NCBI GenBank assembly: GCA_958298945.1
Contig: OY282605.1
Span: 34,574,811 to 34,638,810, forward strand
DNA length: 64,000 nucleotides
Direction of reading: 5' to 3'
DNA from: Atherix ibis
Lineage: Eukaryota > Arthropoda > Insecta > Diptera > Athericidae
Shown here: one piece after another, positions 35,590-48,266 of the stretch
Layout: each line of letters starts with the position of its first letter
How positions within the stretch are numbered: position 1 is the stretch's first letter
Made by a program: the position numbers and the translations under genes
The notes under the pieces: model-generated
What the model saw: the letters and a program-made list of their open reading frames with translations, nothing else
What the model was told of the DNA's origin: nothing
The model's database searches: none

Positions 35590-37170
35590 GAATTGGAGGA
35601 TAAAGTCAAAGATTATGCAGGTTTTTGGAGTAAATTTAAATATTTAAGTGGGTTCGGAATAGGGCTTCAAAATGCAATAGTTCAAGCTTAGGAGTTTCAC
35701 AATCTAAGGACTCCTATTCAAAAACAAATGCGAGGTTTAATGGTATTCATTTAAAGTATAGAGAATGGCTGAACTCCACAGGAATGGTATAAAGGACAAA
35801 GTTGGTTATCGAAAGGGAAATCATGGGTATGTATGGCATACCCAATCCGAATTCTGAAAAGTTTTAATGCCCAGAATTTCGGATTGGTTGTTTAGTAGAA
35901 CATTGTTGGTCCAGTCTTTTTACCTACACATGTCTAAAGATGCTTAATATCATTTGGTTAGTCGATGGGGTAAGTTTAATATTACATTGGGAAGGCAAAG
36001 TGAATACTATAACCACCCCCCTCCCTCCCCTACACACCGCTTGGTGCATCTGCTAGTTTAGCTTATAAAAAGTATGAGCGAACATTCTTATCAAGTCTAT
36101 AAGAACTATTTTAAAATAGGAAACTTATAAAAATGAGAAATGAGTGAAGGCTCTGTTAGGATAGATTGTCGATTATTATTGAAGTTGATAAAAGGTTGGA
36201 AATAAGAATTGGAGGAAAAAGTCAAAGATTATGCAGTTTTGTGAAGAAAATTAAATTACTTAAGTGGATTCGAAATAGGGCTTCAAAATGGAATGGTTCA
36301 GGCTTATTAGTTTTACAATGGAAGGGCTTCTATGCAAAAGGAACTGCGGGGTTAAATGGCTTTCATTTAAAGTATGGGTAATGGTTGAACGCCATAATAA
36401 TGGGCAAGGTTGGTTACCGAAAGGGAATTCATGGGTAACTTTGGTATACCCAATCCGAATTCGGAGAAGTTTGTTTGCAATGTTAGCCCAATGTGCGGAT
36501 AGAAACATTCACAACAGGAATTGAATTAAGGACGAGGTTAGGATTCCTGCCGTTAGGAAAGACTGATCCAAATTCTAAGAAGTTTGTTTGCCCAGAATTT
36601 CAAAATGGCTATTGAGTATAACATTGGTGGCACAATCTTTTTATCGAAGTATGCCTAAAGATGCTTAATACCATTTCTTCACTCGATGGAGTAAGTTCAG
36701 AATTACAGTGGAAAGGCAAAGTAAATACTACTCCCCCCCCCCCCCCTCCTCCAACTGATATATGTTGACACTACTTATGCTATCAATATGACTTCGAATC
36801 CAATGCAATTCGCCGTTTATATTGTTTAATGAATTGTGACGAATCAAATTAAGCACCGGGTCAACTGATGAGCCACGAATGTTTCCAAAGCTGCGAGATT
36901 TGAAGTTGTCTATTTGTTTTTGTATGCCATCACATTTTGTGTTAGGCTTGGTGAATCTACTTTCAGACTTACAAAAATTATGACGAACATTTCTTATCAA
37001 GTCTACAAATTTTGTAGTCGCAGAAAGCATTTTGGAAGGGTAGATAAGCTATGAGAGATGAACTTTGCTCAGGGAGGCCCTCATGATAGAAAACTTATAA
37101 AAATAAGAAATGAGTGAGGACTCTTATTAGGTTAGATGGTCGATTATTATTGAAACTGATGAAAGGTTCG
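35590..37170. repeat. Imperfect direct repeat D, two units
   Basis: Unit 1 begins at 35590 and unit 2 at 36206 with gaattggagga-aaagtcaa. Homologous blocks follow in order (atttaaagtat, ggttaccgaaagggaa, cccaatccgaattc, ctaaagatgctta). The offset grows from 616 to 721 to 968 bp because unit 2 has two extra insertions. A C-rich tract sits at the same place in both units (36012-36030 region, and C14 at 36733-36746). The last block (36121-36200 and 37089-37170) also matches mariner M3 at 39915-39960. Confidence 0.75.
36733..36746. repeat. Poly-C tract of 14 bases
   Basis: Uninterrupted C run followed by more C-rich sequence, within repeat D unit 2. The corresponding place in unit 1 is C-rich but interrupted. 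Confidence 0.85.
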
Positions 37171-39550
37171 GAAAAAAGGTTCTTCGCACCAGATCGGACA
37201 TTGCAGACATGTTTCTATGTTTCTACGTACGCTCTACCGGCGTTTGTCCTAAGTGGTACTCAACCCAATTAGTCACACCCTCCCCCCATAACCACTTCCG
37301 TGTGGTCATAAACTCGGACATTTTACAACTTCCTTCTTTCAATCTACCCACCCTCGTGGTTAAGCTAAGCATATGTGTGGATTAAAATAGGAAAATTTAT
37401 GGAACTTATTGGACACTGTGCGAAGCGTTCTAATGTCTTCATATTTAAAACCCACAGCCACCTCAAATCCAATATCAAACCGGTCTGCTGAAGAATGGGG
37501 AGTCTCTGACCTCGGGCTCGCAGTTAAAACAGATTACTCTGAATTTGTAGGGATCTTCCTTTCGTATTCCCATAAGAACGCCTATCAGATTTTTAGGGTT
37601 CGCACTCCTACAGTCCTGGTAGCCTTTGGGGGATCATATGAATTGCATCTGCAAAACAATCGTATGATGCTATGCTATATCCACTGTTGGATATCCACTT
37701 TGGCCACTTGTTAACCACGTGCCATCATTGGGATGATAGCCTGGTATATACTTAATATATCACCGTTGGGGAATTGCAGACACTTGGATGCTCCATCATT
37801 GCATTGCACCATGGTACACGCCTATGAGCTTTGACGAAGAAATTAGATCCTGTGGTTTCCCAGCCTGCTTCCACCTCACTATTCCTCTTATCCAAGTACT
37901 TGACCTTTGCAAAGACTAAATTATAACATCCTCAACTCAAAAGCTTCAAGCGATTCTAGTTTAAGCCTTCCAACACATCACTGAAGAGTATAAACAATGC
38001 CTTTTGTGGACGTATACCTACCCAAGAAAACTATTTTGATGTCTAAGAAACTATTTTCATATCTAAAAAAATTAAAATGAAAAAACTTATGTTAAACTCT
38101 TTATTTCCTCTGTTTACAAAAATTTAAAAACTTCGTTTAGAATTAATTAAAATGTACTTTTTTTAATTACAATAATTAAAATAAACTTTTTTTTTATGTA
38201 AACTGCTCTTGTTTAAGTATTACTAAGTTGGATTGTTAAATGAAACAAATTTAACGATTTTGGACAATGAATGATCCATTAAGCTATGGGAGCACTGTTG
38301 CTTGTGATACGCCAGTCAAATATTTATGTTCAATTATAATACAAAATGGTGCCGAAATTTGTTAGCAGTAGTAAACCGTAAATGCGACCAATTTCAAACT
38401 GATAAAACAATTTGTGGTTGACATTTTAATGACTCGGCACTTGCGGTTAAAGCCATATACTTGGACCACGAACTCCTTTTCAAATTTTGCTGTCCATCTG
38501 GTTTTGCATCTAAATTTTGTAGGAGTGTTTCGTAATTTCCAATACGTAGAATGAGACCAACTACACGTAAAATTGCAATTTCAGTATTTGGATATTCACC
38601 CTCTTTCCAATTTTATAGTACATCGTATTTGTACTCGTATTTATGGCATAAAGTCTCCAACAAGTAATGTTGTATTTGCTAGAGTACGTGTGTGAATTTA
38701 AAATATCGACAATCGTAAGCACTCGGATTATATTCTCAATAGCGATAAAAACATGAAAGGGGAAGTCCTGAAACTGTTTTTTAATTGAATTTGGAAACTT
38801 TCTCTCGATGAGATGTGCCATCTTATTAAACGATACTGACATTTTCCACTGCTTCTATGGTAGTAAATCTCTTGCTAGGAATTTTCTTTAACTTTTCTGC
38901 TTTGGACAGACTTTCAATTTCCATCCTTGCTGAGTCATGAGAAAGTTAGAAATTATGCTTGTTAAAAGGGGCAGTCAAGCGCCCGAAGCCCGAAAACTCC
39001 TCGAATCAGTTACGAGTACCACCTTACGCGTCTTCTACCACCAACAATTTAATGATAGTAGAGTGCATGTCTAAAAGTTTTGTTTGACAGTATAGTCCAG
39101 GGATTGCGTTGTTTCTTCTTCGAAACCTATTTAGTATGTGGAAGGTAAATATTGCCATGCATGGATATAAGTTTAAGGTCTTGGCATATATTTCGGTCAC
39201 GTCCTTTCATAAAGCGATAAACGAACGAGTTGAATTGAATTCCGTTCAAATAGTAAGGGGATGTGCAATCAACTTATTGCATTAGTTTTGCCAAAGCTGT
39301 CCTTCAAATACTCACATTTGAAGATGGTATCTCCGTCCAGACTCTTTTCTTCACTATGGCAAATATTTACTTTGGCGAAGGAAGTGACTATAAATATTTG
39401 TATTGTCAGAAGCTTAACGATAACAATAATCAATGTATCGAAAATTTCAAATACGTACGAATTTTTTAGAATAAATAATATATATTATTATATACAATAT
39501 AATAAGTATGAAAAAGAAAATTTTGTACAAAATAAATTCTTATGTATAAT
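37171..39550. other. Low-copy stretch, somewhat less AT-rich from 37.2 to 38.0 kb
   Basis: Includes a 101-codon plus-strand ORF at 37409-37714 with no recognisable domain and several stops on extension. I find no transposase or reverse transcriptase motif, but the composition of 37170-37950 differs from its flanks and could mark an old insertion. Confidence 0.35.
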
Positions 39551-40235
39551 ATCTGACAGAAAAGTAGTGAGACTGGTATTATTGAGAGCAATCTGGCAAT
39601 ACTGAGAACTTTTCGTCCATAAAACTTATGTAGTCGTTCCTCGTAGACAAGTTTTAACTTCGTCCGGTATATAAGCAACCCTATAAATAAGTGAAGTTGT
39701 GGTTTTTTTTATGGTATGTTCTGAAAAATATAACATCGAAATTTTGCGTTAGGGCTTGTGAATCTACGAGTTTGACTTCAAAAAGTAAAGCCTTTCTTTT
39801 ATTTATATAAATATAATAAAAGGCTCAGAAAAAGGAGATCCTATAAAGTCAGACCGTTGATTTTTTGAAGTCTGACAAGCTTTTGAATAGAAATCTCGCT
39901 CAGGGAGGTCTAAAATATCGAAAACTTATAAGGTCAAACAAACGATTACCATTAAAATTCATAAAGAGTTCATAAAAATGGTTACTCGCATCTAGCTGAT
40001 AAGGCCGCCTGTCACACACTTATTTCCATCAACGAGCTTTTATCAGAAAAAGGGATTTCTGTAGTTCCTTAAACCCCCTATTTACCTGACTTTTTTTTTG
40101 GTACCTAAAATTTGAAAACACGAGGTACTATCGATAACAAAAGGGATAAAAATTAAATAGAATTTTCAAGGACATCGCCTTGGCACTGCTACAAAGAGCG
40201 AAGATAACGCATCCGCCAATAATCTTTTTTTTTTT
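39551..40235 (+). pseudogene. Mariner relic, family M3, longer copy
   Basis: Begins with the M3 leader (gaaaagtagtgagactgg) and a degraded start region near 39740 (SKFCV). It continues through caggggagg-like and aaaacttata sequence shared with 37.07 kb, and ends with NELLSEKGISVVP, a stop, TPYLPDFF, GTIDN and HCYKERR (40035-40210). The usual HHDNA block reads ADKAACHT-like at best, so the second Asp is not certain. Numerous stops and deletions. Confidence 0.6.
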
Positions 40236-40554
40236 AAATATAATTTTTTCTGACACATTCCATATACAATTTTTTTTATTAATAATTTTAATTAAGACTG
40301 CATTTCAATTTGGTTATATCTGGAAAGTCGAATTTAAGTTTTAATGAAACTTTAACAATCTAAATTATAAAAATTTCCCATGTCCTTCAAGAAAATATAC
40401 ACACTTTTAAAGAAGAGGAAAATTCTATAAAAAGTAATTTTGTGCACCATTAGTCGATATTCTTTCTCATTAGTAAAAGTCCTGTGGTGAAAGGCGTAAT
40501 ATATAAGATCCTGAACAGCATAGCATTTATCCTGCGGCTGGCAGGATGTCCCTG

Positions 40555-40640
40555 GTTCATTATTTGTGTCACCCTAGATACCTTGTACCAATCTGTATGT
40601 AGTATACTGAACAAATAATGGATGACACAAATAATGGAAC
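40555..40640. repeat. 86-bp inverted repeat
   Basis: Arms 40555-40573 and 40620-40640 pair over about 19 positions with one mismatch and one bulge (gttcattatttgtgtca). It may be a tiny MITE or a chance hairpin. Confidence 0.55.
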
Positions 40641-41395
40641 TTTCTATATCGATAGCTGACACTATAATTACTATACACGTATTGGTGATGCATTTTTAAA
40701 TAAATTCATATCGGAACGTGCATAATTCAAATATCTTCGACAGATATTCTCTATCGAATGAAACCCGTCAACCACAACCATACAACCTTCTCTGGTAAAT
40801 ATTAATTGAGAAAATCTATACTATATAATTACGAGAGAACCATTTTTTTTTTGCTAGCTAAAAATGTAAATGAAACAAGAAAAAACGATGATATTCTCAT
40901 AAATAAATAGAAATCCGCAAAGAGTTCCATCATTAAAAGTAAAAATGTCATTTAAATACGACTAGATCCCCTGACATTACTCCAAAAAAAAATTATTTAT
41001 GTGTACAACTTTGGGATATTTCCACACAGTAGGTACTGTACAATTTTGTTCTGTTTTCCATTTAATCATAATTCAACCAAAGAAATATTATTCCTGCTGT
41101 GCCCACTCAGATACTCGTATCTACAAGTTTTTATATTCGGATTTTCTCAACGATTTGTTAAATTTGCCGTCAATCAAACGAGTGACATTCAGTAATTGGT
41201 TGACATTAATTTTCATTTAACGAGAACTTTTATGATAATTTCATTTTCAGCCAATATTTTTCTTTCATAAAGAAAACAAGAATTTCATATAAATTTCCAA
41301 TACACTATCTCAATAATAAGAAGAAAATGTTTACCGAAATATATTTTAATTTTCAATCTAAAAGAAAAAGAAAAAATGTTACTTCTATAATTTAA

Positions 41396-41480
41396 ATCGT
41401 GGTGCGGAAAGTATAGTCCTTTCGTGCAAGGAGCACTATAAAAATATTAAAATAGAGGTAAATTTTATTTATTTAAAATA
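41396..41480 (+). repeat. Dispersed repeat A, short copy
   Basis: Contains aaatcgtggtgcggaaagta and tagtcct followed by an A/T-rich tail, as in the 7811 and 24407 copies. Confidence 0.5.
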
Positions 41481-41577
41481 AATGCCATTTTATAATATGA
41501 ACTATTTTAAATCATGAAATTTTCAAAAAACTTACTGATTGGGTACAGTAGCAAGAAGATAGAATGACTTTGCAAAT

Positions 41578-41815
41578 AAAGAAGAAGAGCCAAGTACTAT
41601 GAATTCTGATTATTATGGTCGTTTTATTTAACTTAAAGATTTTAATCTGAACCACATGTATATGTGATTTCAAAAAAGCAGTGTCACAAGTCACGGAACA
41701 CAATAGTTTTGGATTTAATGCACGAAAAGTTCCCAGGATAGCTAATTCGGATATTTTGTGTTGTCTGTTTACCTCCAATATCGTGCAATTTAGTACCAAT
41801 AGTCTTTTACATACT
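41578..41815 (+). pseudogene. DD41D transposase relic
   Basis: Frames give EEEPSTMNSDYYGRFI, DFNLNHMYM, FQKSSVTSHGT (the decayed QQDGATCHTA block), LDLMHEKFPG and LPPISCNLVP (the decayed WPPRSCDLTPLD block). The order and spacing fit DD41D, but both catalytic Asp residues are lost (Lys or Ser in place of QQD, and no TPLD). Confidence 0.6.
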
Positions 41816-41834
41816 AGGCTATATTAATAAATAT

Positions 41835-43450
41835 AGTCTTTAAAGCTTAGATCATTTAAAATTGGTAGCCTTCTTTTAATGACCAAATTACAATCCGAAA
41901 TGTACGCAAAAGCTATCAAAAATTATCTAAAAGTCATCGAGTCACAAGAAAAGTTTTTGAATATATTTCCAAAAACTTTATATTTTTTAATAAATGACAT
42001 TCTTTTTTTAAAATTATTTTAAAAAAGTTTTATTAAAATCTAAATTTTTAAAATATTTCATTTATGTTTAGTTTCCAAAGCGCAAATTGGAATTCTTTGT
42101 CCAAAGTAAAATTTTATTAAATATTCAAAAGATTTGATCAAAAACAAAAATAATTACTATAACTTTTAATATTATTAATGATTATGAATAGAAATAATCT
42201 TAAATTGTATAAATTGAATAAAAATAATGATAAAATATTGTATTTATATATTTAATTAAATGAATCAAAGTATTTTATTCATGGAATTAAATTTAGTGAG
42301 AAATTTTATCAAGATTTTATTTGGATGATTACATTTGAATGGCCAAAAGACTATAATCTCTTTTGACCAGATCTATTTTAATTATATTTTGTGCAAATTC
42401 ATCGTCTGTGAATTATTATAAAGAAGGAATTAATGGTACCGTACATCCGAGACAAACCCGACAGATTGATTTTAATAACGTTCGGAAGGATTCATTGCGC
42501 GCCCATCACCCAATCTCGTCGTCGCATTTCAACTTGAAAATATTAATTTTGCTATATTACAAAATTAAATGTTAGCCCTTGTTTTCGGAAAATATGCAAG
42601 AGGATGAGCAATAATCTTCGTTAAATTAAAGAATTCCTTTGAAGAAGATATTTAAATTTCTTCCAAAGTGAAGTGCACATGCCATGGTCATAGTTGCTTT
42701 AAAAGGATGTGCACCGACACTTCTGCGTGTGTACGCGTTCCTTATTCCGAACGATAGTATTATTTATAATGGCTTGAAATATGAATTTTCCGCTTATTTG
42801 AATTTTGAATAAGAAAGTTTCTTTATATCATTCTATACCATCTTTAAATGTGAATACACGAGTACATATGTGTATGCATAAAATACTTATAGATTTTTTT
42901 TTTTGTAATTTTAATACAACTTGAGTTTATGCGAACTTTTTTTATATAGTATAAAAATTGATATAAAAATAATTTCAAATATTAAAAATATAAGTAAATA
43001 TTTTCAGTCGAAAAATATTAAATACTATATTTTTTTCAAAATTAAATACATTAACAGAAATCTTTTATATATAAATAAGATATTTTATCAATAATTTTAT
43101 TTTATACTTTTCTTTGAAAAAAACATTTACTGGCTATCTTTTTTGTATATTGTTAAATAATTATTATTGCAAAGTAAAGATTTATCCAATTTGGGTAATA
43201 AAAATTAAAAGTAAAACAACGATTTTTTAATACGAATTTGAAATAATTTTTTCATAAATTATATTAGTAAAATTAAGCCATTATTTTTTTTTTTTAAATT
43301 CTTGCAGCTCTCTATCTTTTTGAGGAAATATTTAATATTTTTTTCTTGACGCATATTGGTTTTAAATGCTGTAACGTTTTAAGATTATCTACACTAAATA
43401 TAATTTATTTTGTATTGTAATAAAAAGAAGTTGAATGGCAAAAAACAGCA
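41835..43450. other. Mostly AT-rich; one unassigned 70-codon ORF at 42363-42575
   Basis: The plus-strand ORF at 42363-42575 (MTRSILIIFCANSSSVNYYK at its start) sits in locally less AT-rich DNA (42410-42540), so it could be an exon, but I see no clear splice pair and no known family. The rest is A/T runs. The block ccaaagcgcaaattgga at about 42073 recurs at 11389. Confidence 0.3.
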
Positions 43451-43454
43451 TGAT

Positions 43455-43690
43455 TTCATTAAATGTAGAAAAATACGTATCCTGGGAACTTTTCCTTCAA
43501 TTAAGCCAAAATCTATCAAGTTTTGATGGCTTAAAGCACCAACTTATTAATGTGCATAAGATATGAATTTAACTTATCAAGTCTAGACTGGAGTGGTAAT
43601 AACCACTGCATGTTCGTTTTCAAAGAAATAAGGGCGAATAACATCTTTAGGCCAAAATTCAGACCACACAGTCACTTTTCGAGGATAGAG
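43455..43690 (-). pseudogene. DD41D transposase relic
   Basis: From 43690 downward the minus strand reads LHPRKVTVWSEFWPKDVI, RPYFFENEHAVVI and TTPV, then after decay ILA and LKEKFPGYVF (about 43490). The first part is a clean match to the LHPEKVTVWC block. The QQDGA motif is lost between the two parts. Confidence 0.7.
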
Positions 43691-43766
43691 TAATTTTTTT
43701 TTACAATCACTAGTAGATTTTTCAAATCTCTTGTATGAGAATTATACTTAAAAATATATCCACAAA

Positions 43767-43810
43767 GCAACAAATAACCTTTTTGGTAGCAACAAATAAC
43801 CTTTTTGGTG
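43767..43810. repeat. 22-bp tandem duplication
   Basis: Two consecutive copies of gcaacaaataacctttttgg plus two bases. Confidence 0.9.
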
Positions 43811-43888
43811 AAGAAAATAAAGTCTAAAAAGCGCAAAACTCAGCCGCAGCAGAATTATAACATTTCTAGCCGTTCAGCATTTTATTTA

Positions 43889-45100
43889 TAACTTAAAAAT
43901 GCGGGATTGACAACAGATGTCATAACTTTTACACATGGTTTGTGTTAATAATAACTGATATGGCATTTTGAAGGTTAAACATCTGTCATTCATTCTCAAT
44001 TAGTCATTGAACGAAATAGTGTAAACAACAAAGTTTTTTTTTGCTTCAAAAATGTCGAATTTCGTACCAAAAAAGTCCCATTTGCGGGAAGTGTTGATTT
44101 ACTTCTTTAATTTGAAAAAAAGTGCAGCTGAAGCACATGGATTGCTCACCGAAGCTTGTTCCATCGATTTCAACATGCGAGAGATGGTTTGTGCGGTTCA
44201 GAAGTGGTTATTTTGACACGGAAGACAAAGAACGATCACTTCAGCCAAAAAAGTTTGAAGATGAAGATTTGGAGGCATTACTCGACGAAGACTGTTGTCA
44301 AACTCAATAAGAAATTACAAAATCATTGGGAGTCACTCAAGCAGCCATTTCAAAACGTTTGAAAGCAGCAGGATTTATCCAAAAGCAAGGAAATTGGGTC
44401 CCATATGAATAGAAGCAGAGAGACGTTGAAAGGCGATTTTGCATGTCTAAAATGCTGCTTGAACGACAGAAAAAGAAATTACGACAACCCAAAGCGCAAA
44501 AAATCGTATGTGGAGCCCGGCCAACCAGCCAAATCAACGCCAAAGCCAAATATCAATGGCGCTAAAGTAATGCTCTGTATTTGTTGGGATCAGAAGGGTG
44601 TGATCTATTATGAGCTATTGAAATCGGGCCAGACGATCACAGGCGACCTCTACCGAACACAATTAATCCGTTTGAAGCGAGCATTGGCCGAAAAACGCCC
44701 CGAATATGCGACCAGACACAAAGCCATAATTTTCCATCATGACAACGCTCGGCCTCATGTTGCAAGACCGGTTAAAAATTATTTAGAAAACAGTGGCTGA
44801 GAAGTTTTGCCTCACCCGCCTTATAGCCCAGACCTTGCCCCGTCCGACTACCATTTGTTTAGATCCATACAAAACGCCCTCCCCGGAATACGCTTCACTT
44901 CAGAACAGGGCATCAAAAATTGGCTCGATTCATTCTTGGCCTCAAAACCGGAGCAGTTTTTTTGGCGCGGAATCCATATGTTGCCAGAAAGATGGGGAAA
45001 AGTAGTGGCTTCCGATGGACAATACTTTGCATAAAATATATTGTAACAATTTTTCAAAATAAACACTCAAAGTTTGCCAAAAATCCCGCATTTTTATGTA
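43889..45100 (+). mobile_element. Mariner (family M5, DD34D) with inactivated transposase
   Basis: Short TIRs, taacttaaaaatgcgggatt at 43889-43908 and its complement at 45082-45100, bound 1.2 kb. The ATG at 44052 opens MSNFVPKKSHLREVLIYFFN. The frame then shifts near 44150, runs STCERWFVRFRSGYFD and EDLEALLDEDCCQTQ to a TAA at 44308-44310, hits TAG at 44410-44412, and shifts again. After ERQKKK the sequence jumps to YDNPKRKKSYVEPG, so the TGDEKW block with the first catalytic Asp is deleted. The rest is good: HHDNARPHVA (second Asp), TGA at 44798-44800 where Trp is expected, and PDLAPSDYHLF (third Asp) with 34 residues between the two. It ends at the TAA near 45034. It is close to the mauritiana/mellifera side of mariner; the subfamily is not certain. 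Confidence 0.88.
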
Positions 45101-47044
45101 AAATGCCAATTTTTATGTTAAAGAGATAATTTCTTCAAAAATGTATATGTTTTTAAAAATTATAAAATAACATATCCGTTCTATTAAATGGATAATCCTT
45201 AATTAAAAAAGATACATCTAACAAGAGTGATAATAAACAATTTTTCTAAACAAGACTTAAACAAAATTCATACAAAAAAGTGTGTTAACTTTAGCTGTTA
45301 TATTTATAATATCCGAACAATTAAAATAATTTTGGCAAGCCCGCAATTTAACCACCTATCCTCTAATACCAATGCTAGAGATGGATACACAATCCGAATA
45401 CCAGCATAGTCGGATGCACTCTTGGGACCCAAAATGTTCTCAAAACCATCAGAAGCCAAATAACTAAAATATGGCAGAAAAGATTCTCCGAGGAATCCAA
45501 AGCAAAAACCGTATCCATTATGGGACTAATAGCATACTGGACAATGGTAAATATTTGTTTAGGGGTAATACATGTTCCAGACTCTAAGGACAGGTGGTCA
45601 AAAAATAAAGTGTTGCGATTGAAAACATGCCGATAACGATTTATGTGATTCGTGTGGAGTGCTGGAAGCATGTGATCCATTACCAACACATCATGGTTAC
45701 TTGCAGGAAGCGCGGCATCAACAGACGAAGACTAATTAATAATATGAACTCCTTGGGGATCTAGATCATTTCATAAATATGGACGATGGAGTACCTTTTG
45801 GCAATTTTAAAATGGCACTCAAATTCACGGAGGACTCTGGTATTTCGGTTGTTGGATGCCTTTTAGTATTGGGAATCACGTCTACAGGAGTGATCCTTGG
45901 ATGAACAAGTTGGATATTACGGAGTATAGATTTTATATGGGGGGAAGGAATGGATGAGCACAAATTCTGTTTGGGGTATTATGAGAATTTATATTTATAT
46001 AGTTGAGGGTCTAAAACAGGTTAATTTCTTGCGTGTAAAATACGTACAAGAAGTTTGGGGGTAGGAATTGAATTTAAAGATGTCAAATATTAATTTTGAA
46101 AAATACACCTATAAGGGTAAGTGGCAGATTTGGAGTATTTTCGAATTGGAGCATAGGTAATGGAGGTTTTAATAATATATGGGGCGTCTTTAGGTAAGCA
46201 GAGACGGACAAATATTACGTAAGACGGTGGGGGTAGTAGAATTAGGAGGGTTGGGTTGAAAATAGGTGCCGCGATACGGAGGGGATGGTGGGACGTAATA
46301 TGAGTATTTGATTTTTCTTTTATTTTATTTTTAACAATCTGCGGGGTTTCTGGGTGGACTGTTAACAAAAGAAGAAAAGATGAAAGAAGAACGGTAGCAC
46401 AGACATTAGCGTACTAAACTACCATCCAAGGGGTTCTAAAAATAAAAATAAATAATAAAAAATAAATTAAAGCAGAAAAAAAAAAATTTTAAAAAGAAAA
46501 AAAAAACAATTTTTTGTGTAAAAATATTTATATCTTCAAATTTTATATATACCATATGCTAGTAATTTTTATTTTCTATTTTCCAAAAATATACTTTTGA
46601 TATATAACCACACTTTTTTATACTTTTTATTTTAAACGATTTTTATATAACTCGTTCCGAAATAAAAAGAAAATACTTTATTATTTTAAAAAAGTTTAAA
46701 ATAATTTGATAAACAATTATTAAATTTGTTTTTATTAAATTATTTTGTTCATATGGTGTAATACGGGTACATATGTACTTAAATAATTCATTCTTTCAGG
46801 TAGCCTAACGATAGTACCAATACCTGTAAATGGTACACAACCCCATATGTTTATTTTTCCATCTTTACAGCTCCGAACAAGTGTATAGTTTTCAGTTCTC
46901 TTTCTCATATTGTAAAGAATAGAATAACTTACTTTCATAGAACCCATCCAAAGAAAATAACCGTCAGTCCGAAAAATATTCCACCAAAAATCTCAGGACA
47001 TGCTCCAGTATTCTAAAGCAAATTTCAGGCTTTTATTTATATTA
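45101..47044. other. No supported gene
   Basis: ORFs of 92-104 codons on the minus strand (45375-45689, 46090-46368) show no recognisable domain. The piece at 45600-45730 is less AT-rich and includes a possible short Cys/His patch on plus (DLCDSCGVLEACD), which could be a retrotransposon tail, but this is too weak to call. Confidence 0.35.
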
Positions 47045-48266
47045 TAGGGTTTTCCAATAAGAGTGATATGATTTTTAAGTAACGTTCCGGCCATTCGTAA
47101 TATGTCATGATTTGTCTTCTTTTTTTTTCATTGTATTCAGTAATGTTTACAATTTCATCATGGAGAGATATACTTAAGAACAACGTTTATAAATTATTCA
47201 ATTTTATTATCAAAATAACCGTTCTCCAATTGCAACTTTTCGTGCGCTTTTGCCATTTTATGGTCGTAATAATCGTCCAACTGTGCTCGCTATTCTTCGA
47301 ATTGTTAAAAATTTCGAGCGAATATTTTCTTTACATAATGTTCAAGTGCCAATAAGACAAAGAACTGCTCGAAGTAATGAAAATATTGCTGCCGTTCAGG
47401 CAAGTGTTGCTGAAGACCGCAATTTGTCGATTCCAAGACGTTCTCAAGTATTGGAAATGCCTCAAACCACAACCTGGCGGATTTTGAGAAAGGATTTGGG
47501 TGGACCACCGTAATTGTCGTGAATTTGCTGATTTTGTCTTGGAACAACTTGAAAACGATAACGATTTTTTAAAGAAAATCATCTTCTCCGATGAGGCTCA
47601 CTTTCATCTGAGTGGTTCACCGTTACTGAACTCACTTTCATCTGACACCCATTACATTTAACTAAATTGACAGTTTGGTGTGGTTTTTGGTCTGGTGGAA
47701 TCATCGGGCCGTACTTCTTTTGAAATGAAGCTGGTAACACCGTTACTGTCAATGGAGAGCGGTATAGATCGATGATAACCAACTTTTGATGGCCGAAATC
47801 GGAAGAAGTTAATCTTGACAACATCTGGTTCCAACAAGACGGGGCTACGTGCCACACAGCAGTGCAACAACCGAATTATTGCGGGAAAAGTTTGGAGATT
47901 CGATTATTTCAAGAAATTGTGACATTGAATGACCTCCAAGAAGTTGTGATTTAACACCATTAGACTATTTCTTGTAGGGTTATTTGAAGTCATTGGTCTT
48001 TAGCAATAAACAAGATTCTTTTCAAGCTTTCGAAGTCAATATTGAACATGCTATTCATGACATACGACTTGCTTTAGTGGAAAAAGTGCTCGAAAATTGG
48101 GTTCATCGAATTCGTTCCTACAAAAAAAGTCGTGGAAGCCATTTGAAAAATAAAACTTAATTGTATCGATTGTACTTCAAATTAAATAAAAAACATTTGA
48201 ATTTTCTTACCAATTAGTATGTTTAAAAAAAAAAAGAAATCATATCACTCTTATTCGAAAACCCTT
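47045..48266 (+). mobile_element. DD41D Tc1/mariner element with TIRs and a decayed transposase
   Basis: TIRs of about 29 bp with one internal mismatch (agggttttccaataagagtg at left, its complement at right) are flanked by TA at 47043-47044 and 48267-48268. The transposase starts near MERYT at about 47161, with a stop directly after. It keeps RSPIATFRALLPFYGRNNRP, the helix-turn-helix region SRRSQVLEMPQTTTWRILRK-like at 47440-47510, FSDEAHFHLSG (first Asp, about 47590), VTVWCGFW, GGIIGPYFF, WFQQDGATCHTA (second Asp, about 47830), then after a frameshift PPRSCDLTPLDYFL (third Asp). The 41 residues between the second and third Asp define DD41D. Stops occur at two places between and after them, and about 20 codons after HLSG are lost. 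This is the most complete of nine DD41D relics in the window. Confidence 0.9.

Noticed and set aside
37409..37714. 101-codon plus-strand ORF as a gene
   Set aside because: No domain, no splice or promoter context, and ordinary length for chance ORFs in the less AT-rich stretch.
45600..45730. Possible retrotransposon Cys/His tail
   Set aside because: Only one short motif (DLCDSCG) is visible, with no neighbouring reverse transcriptase motif.
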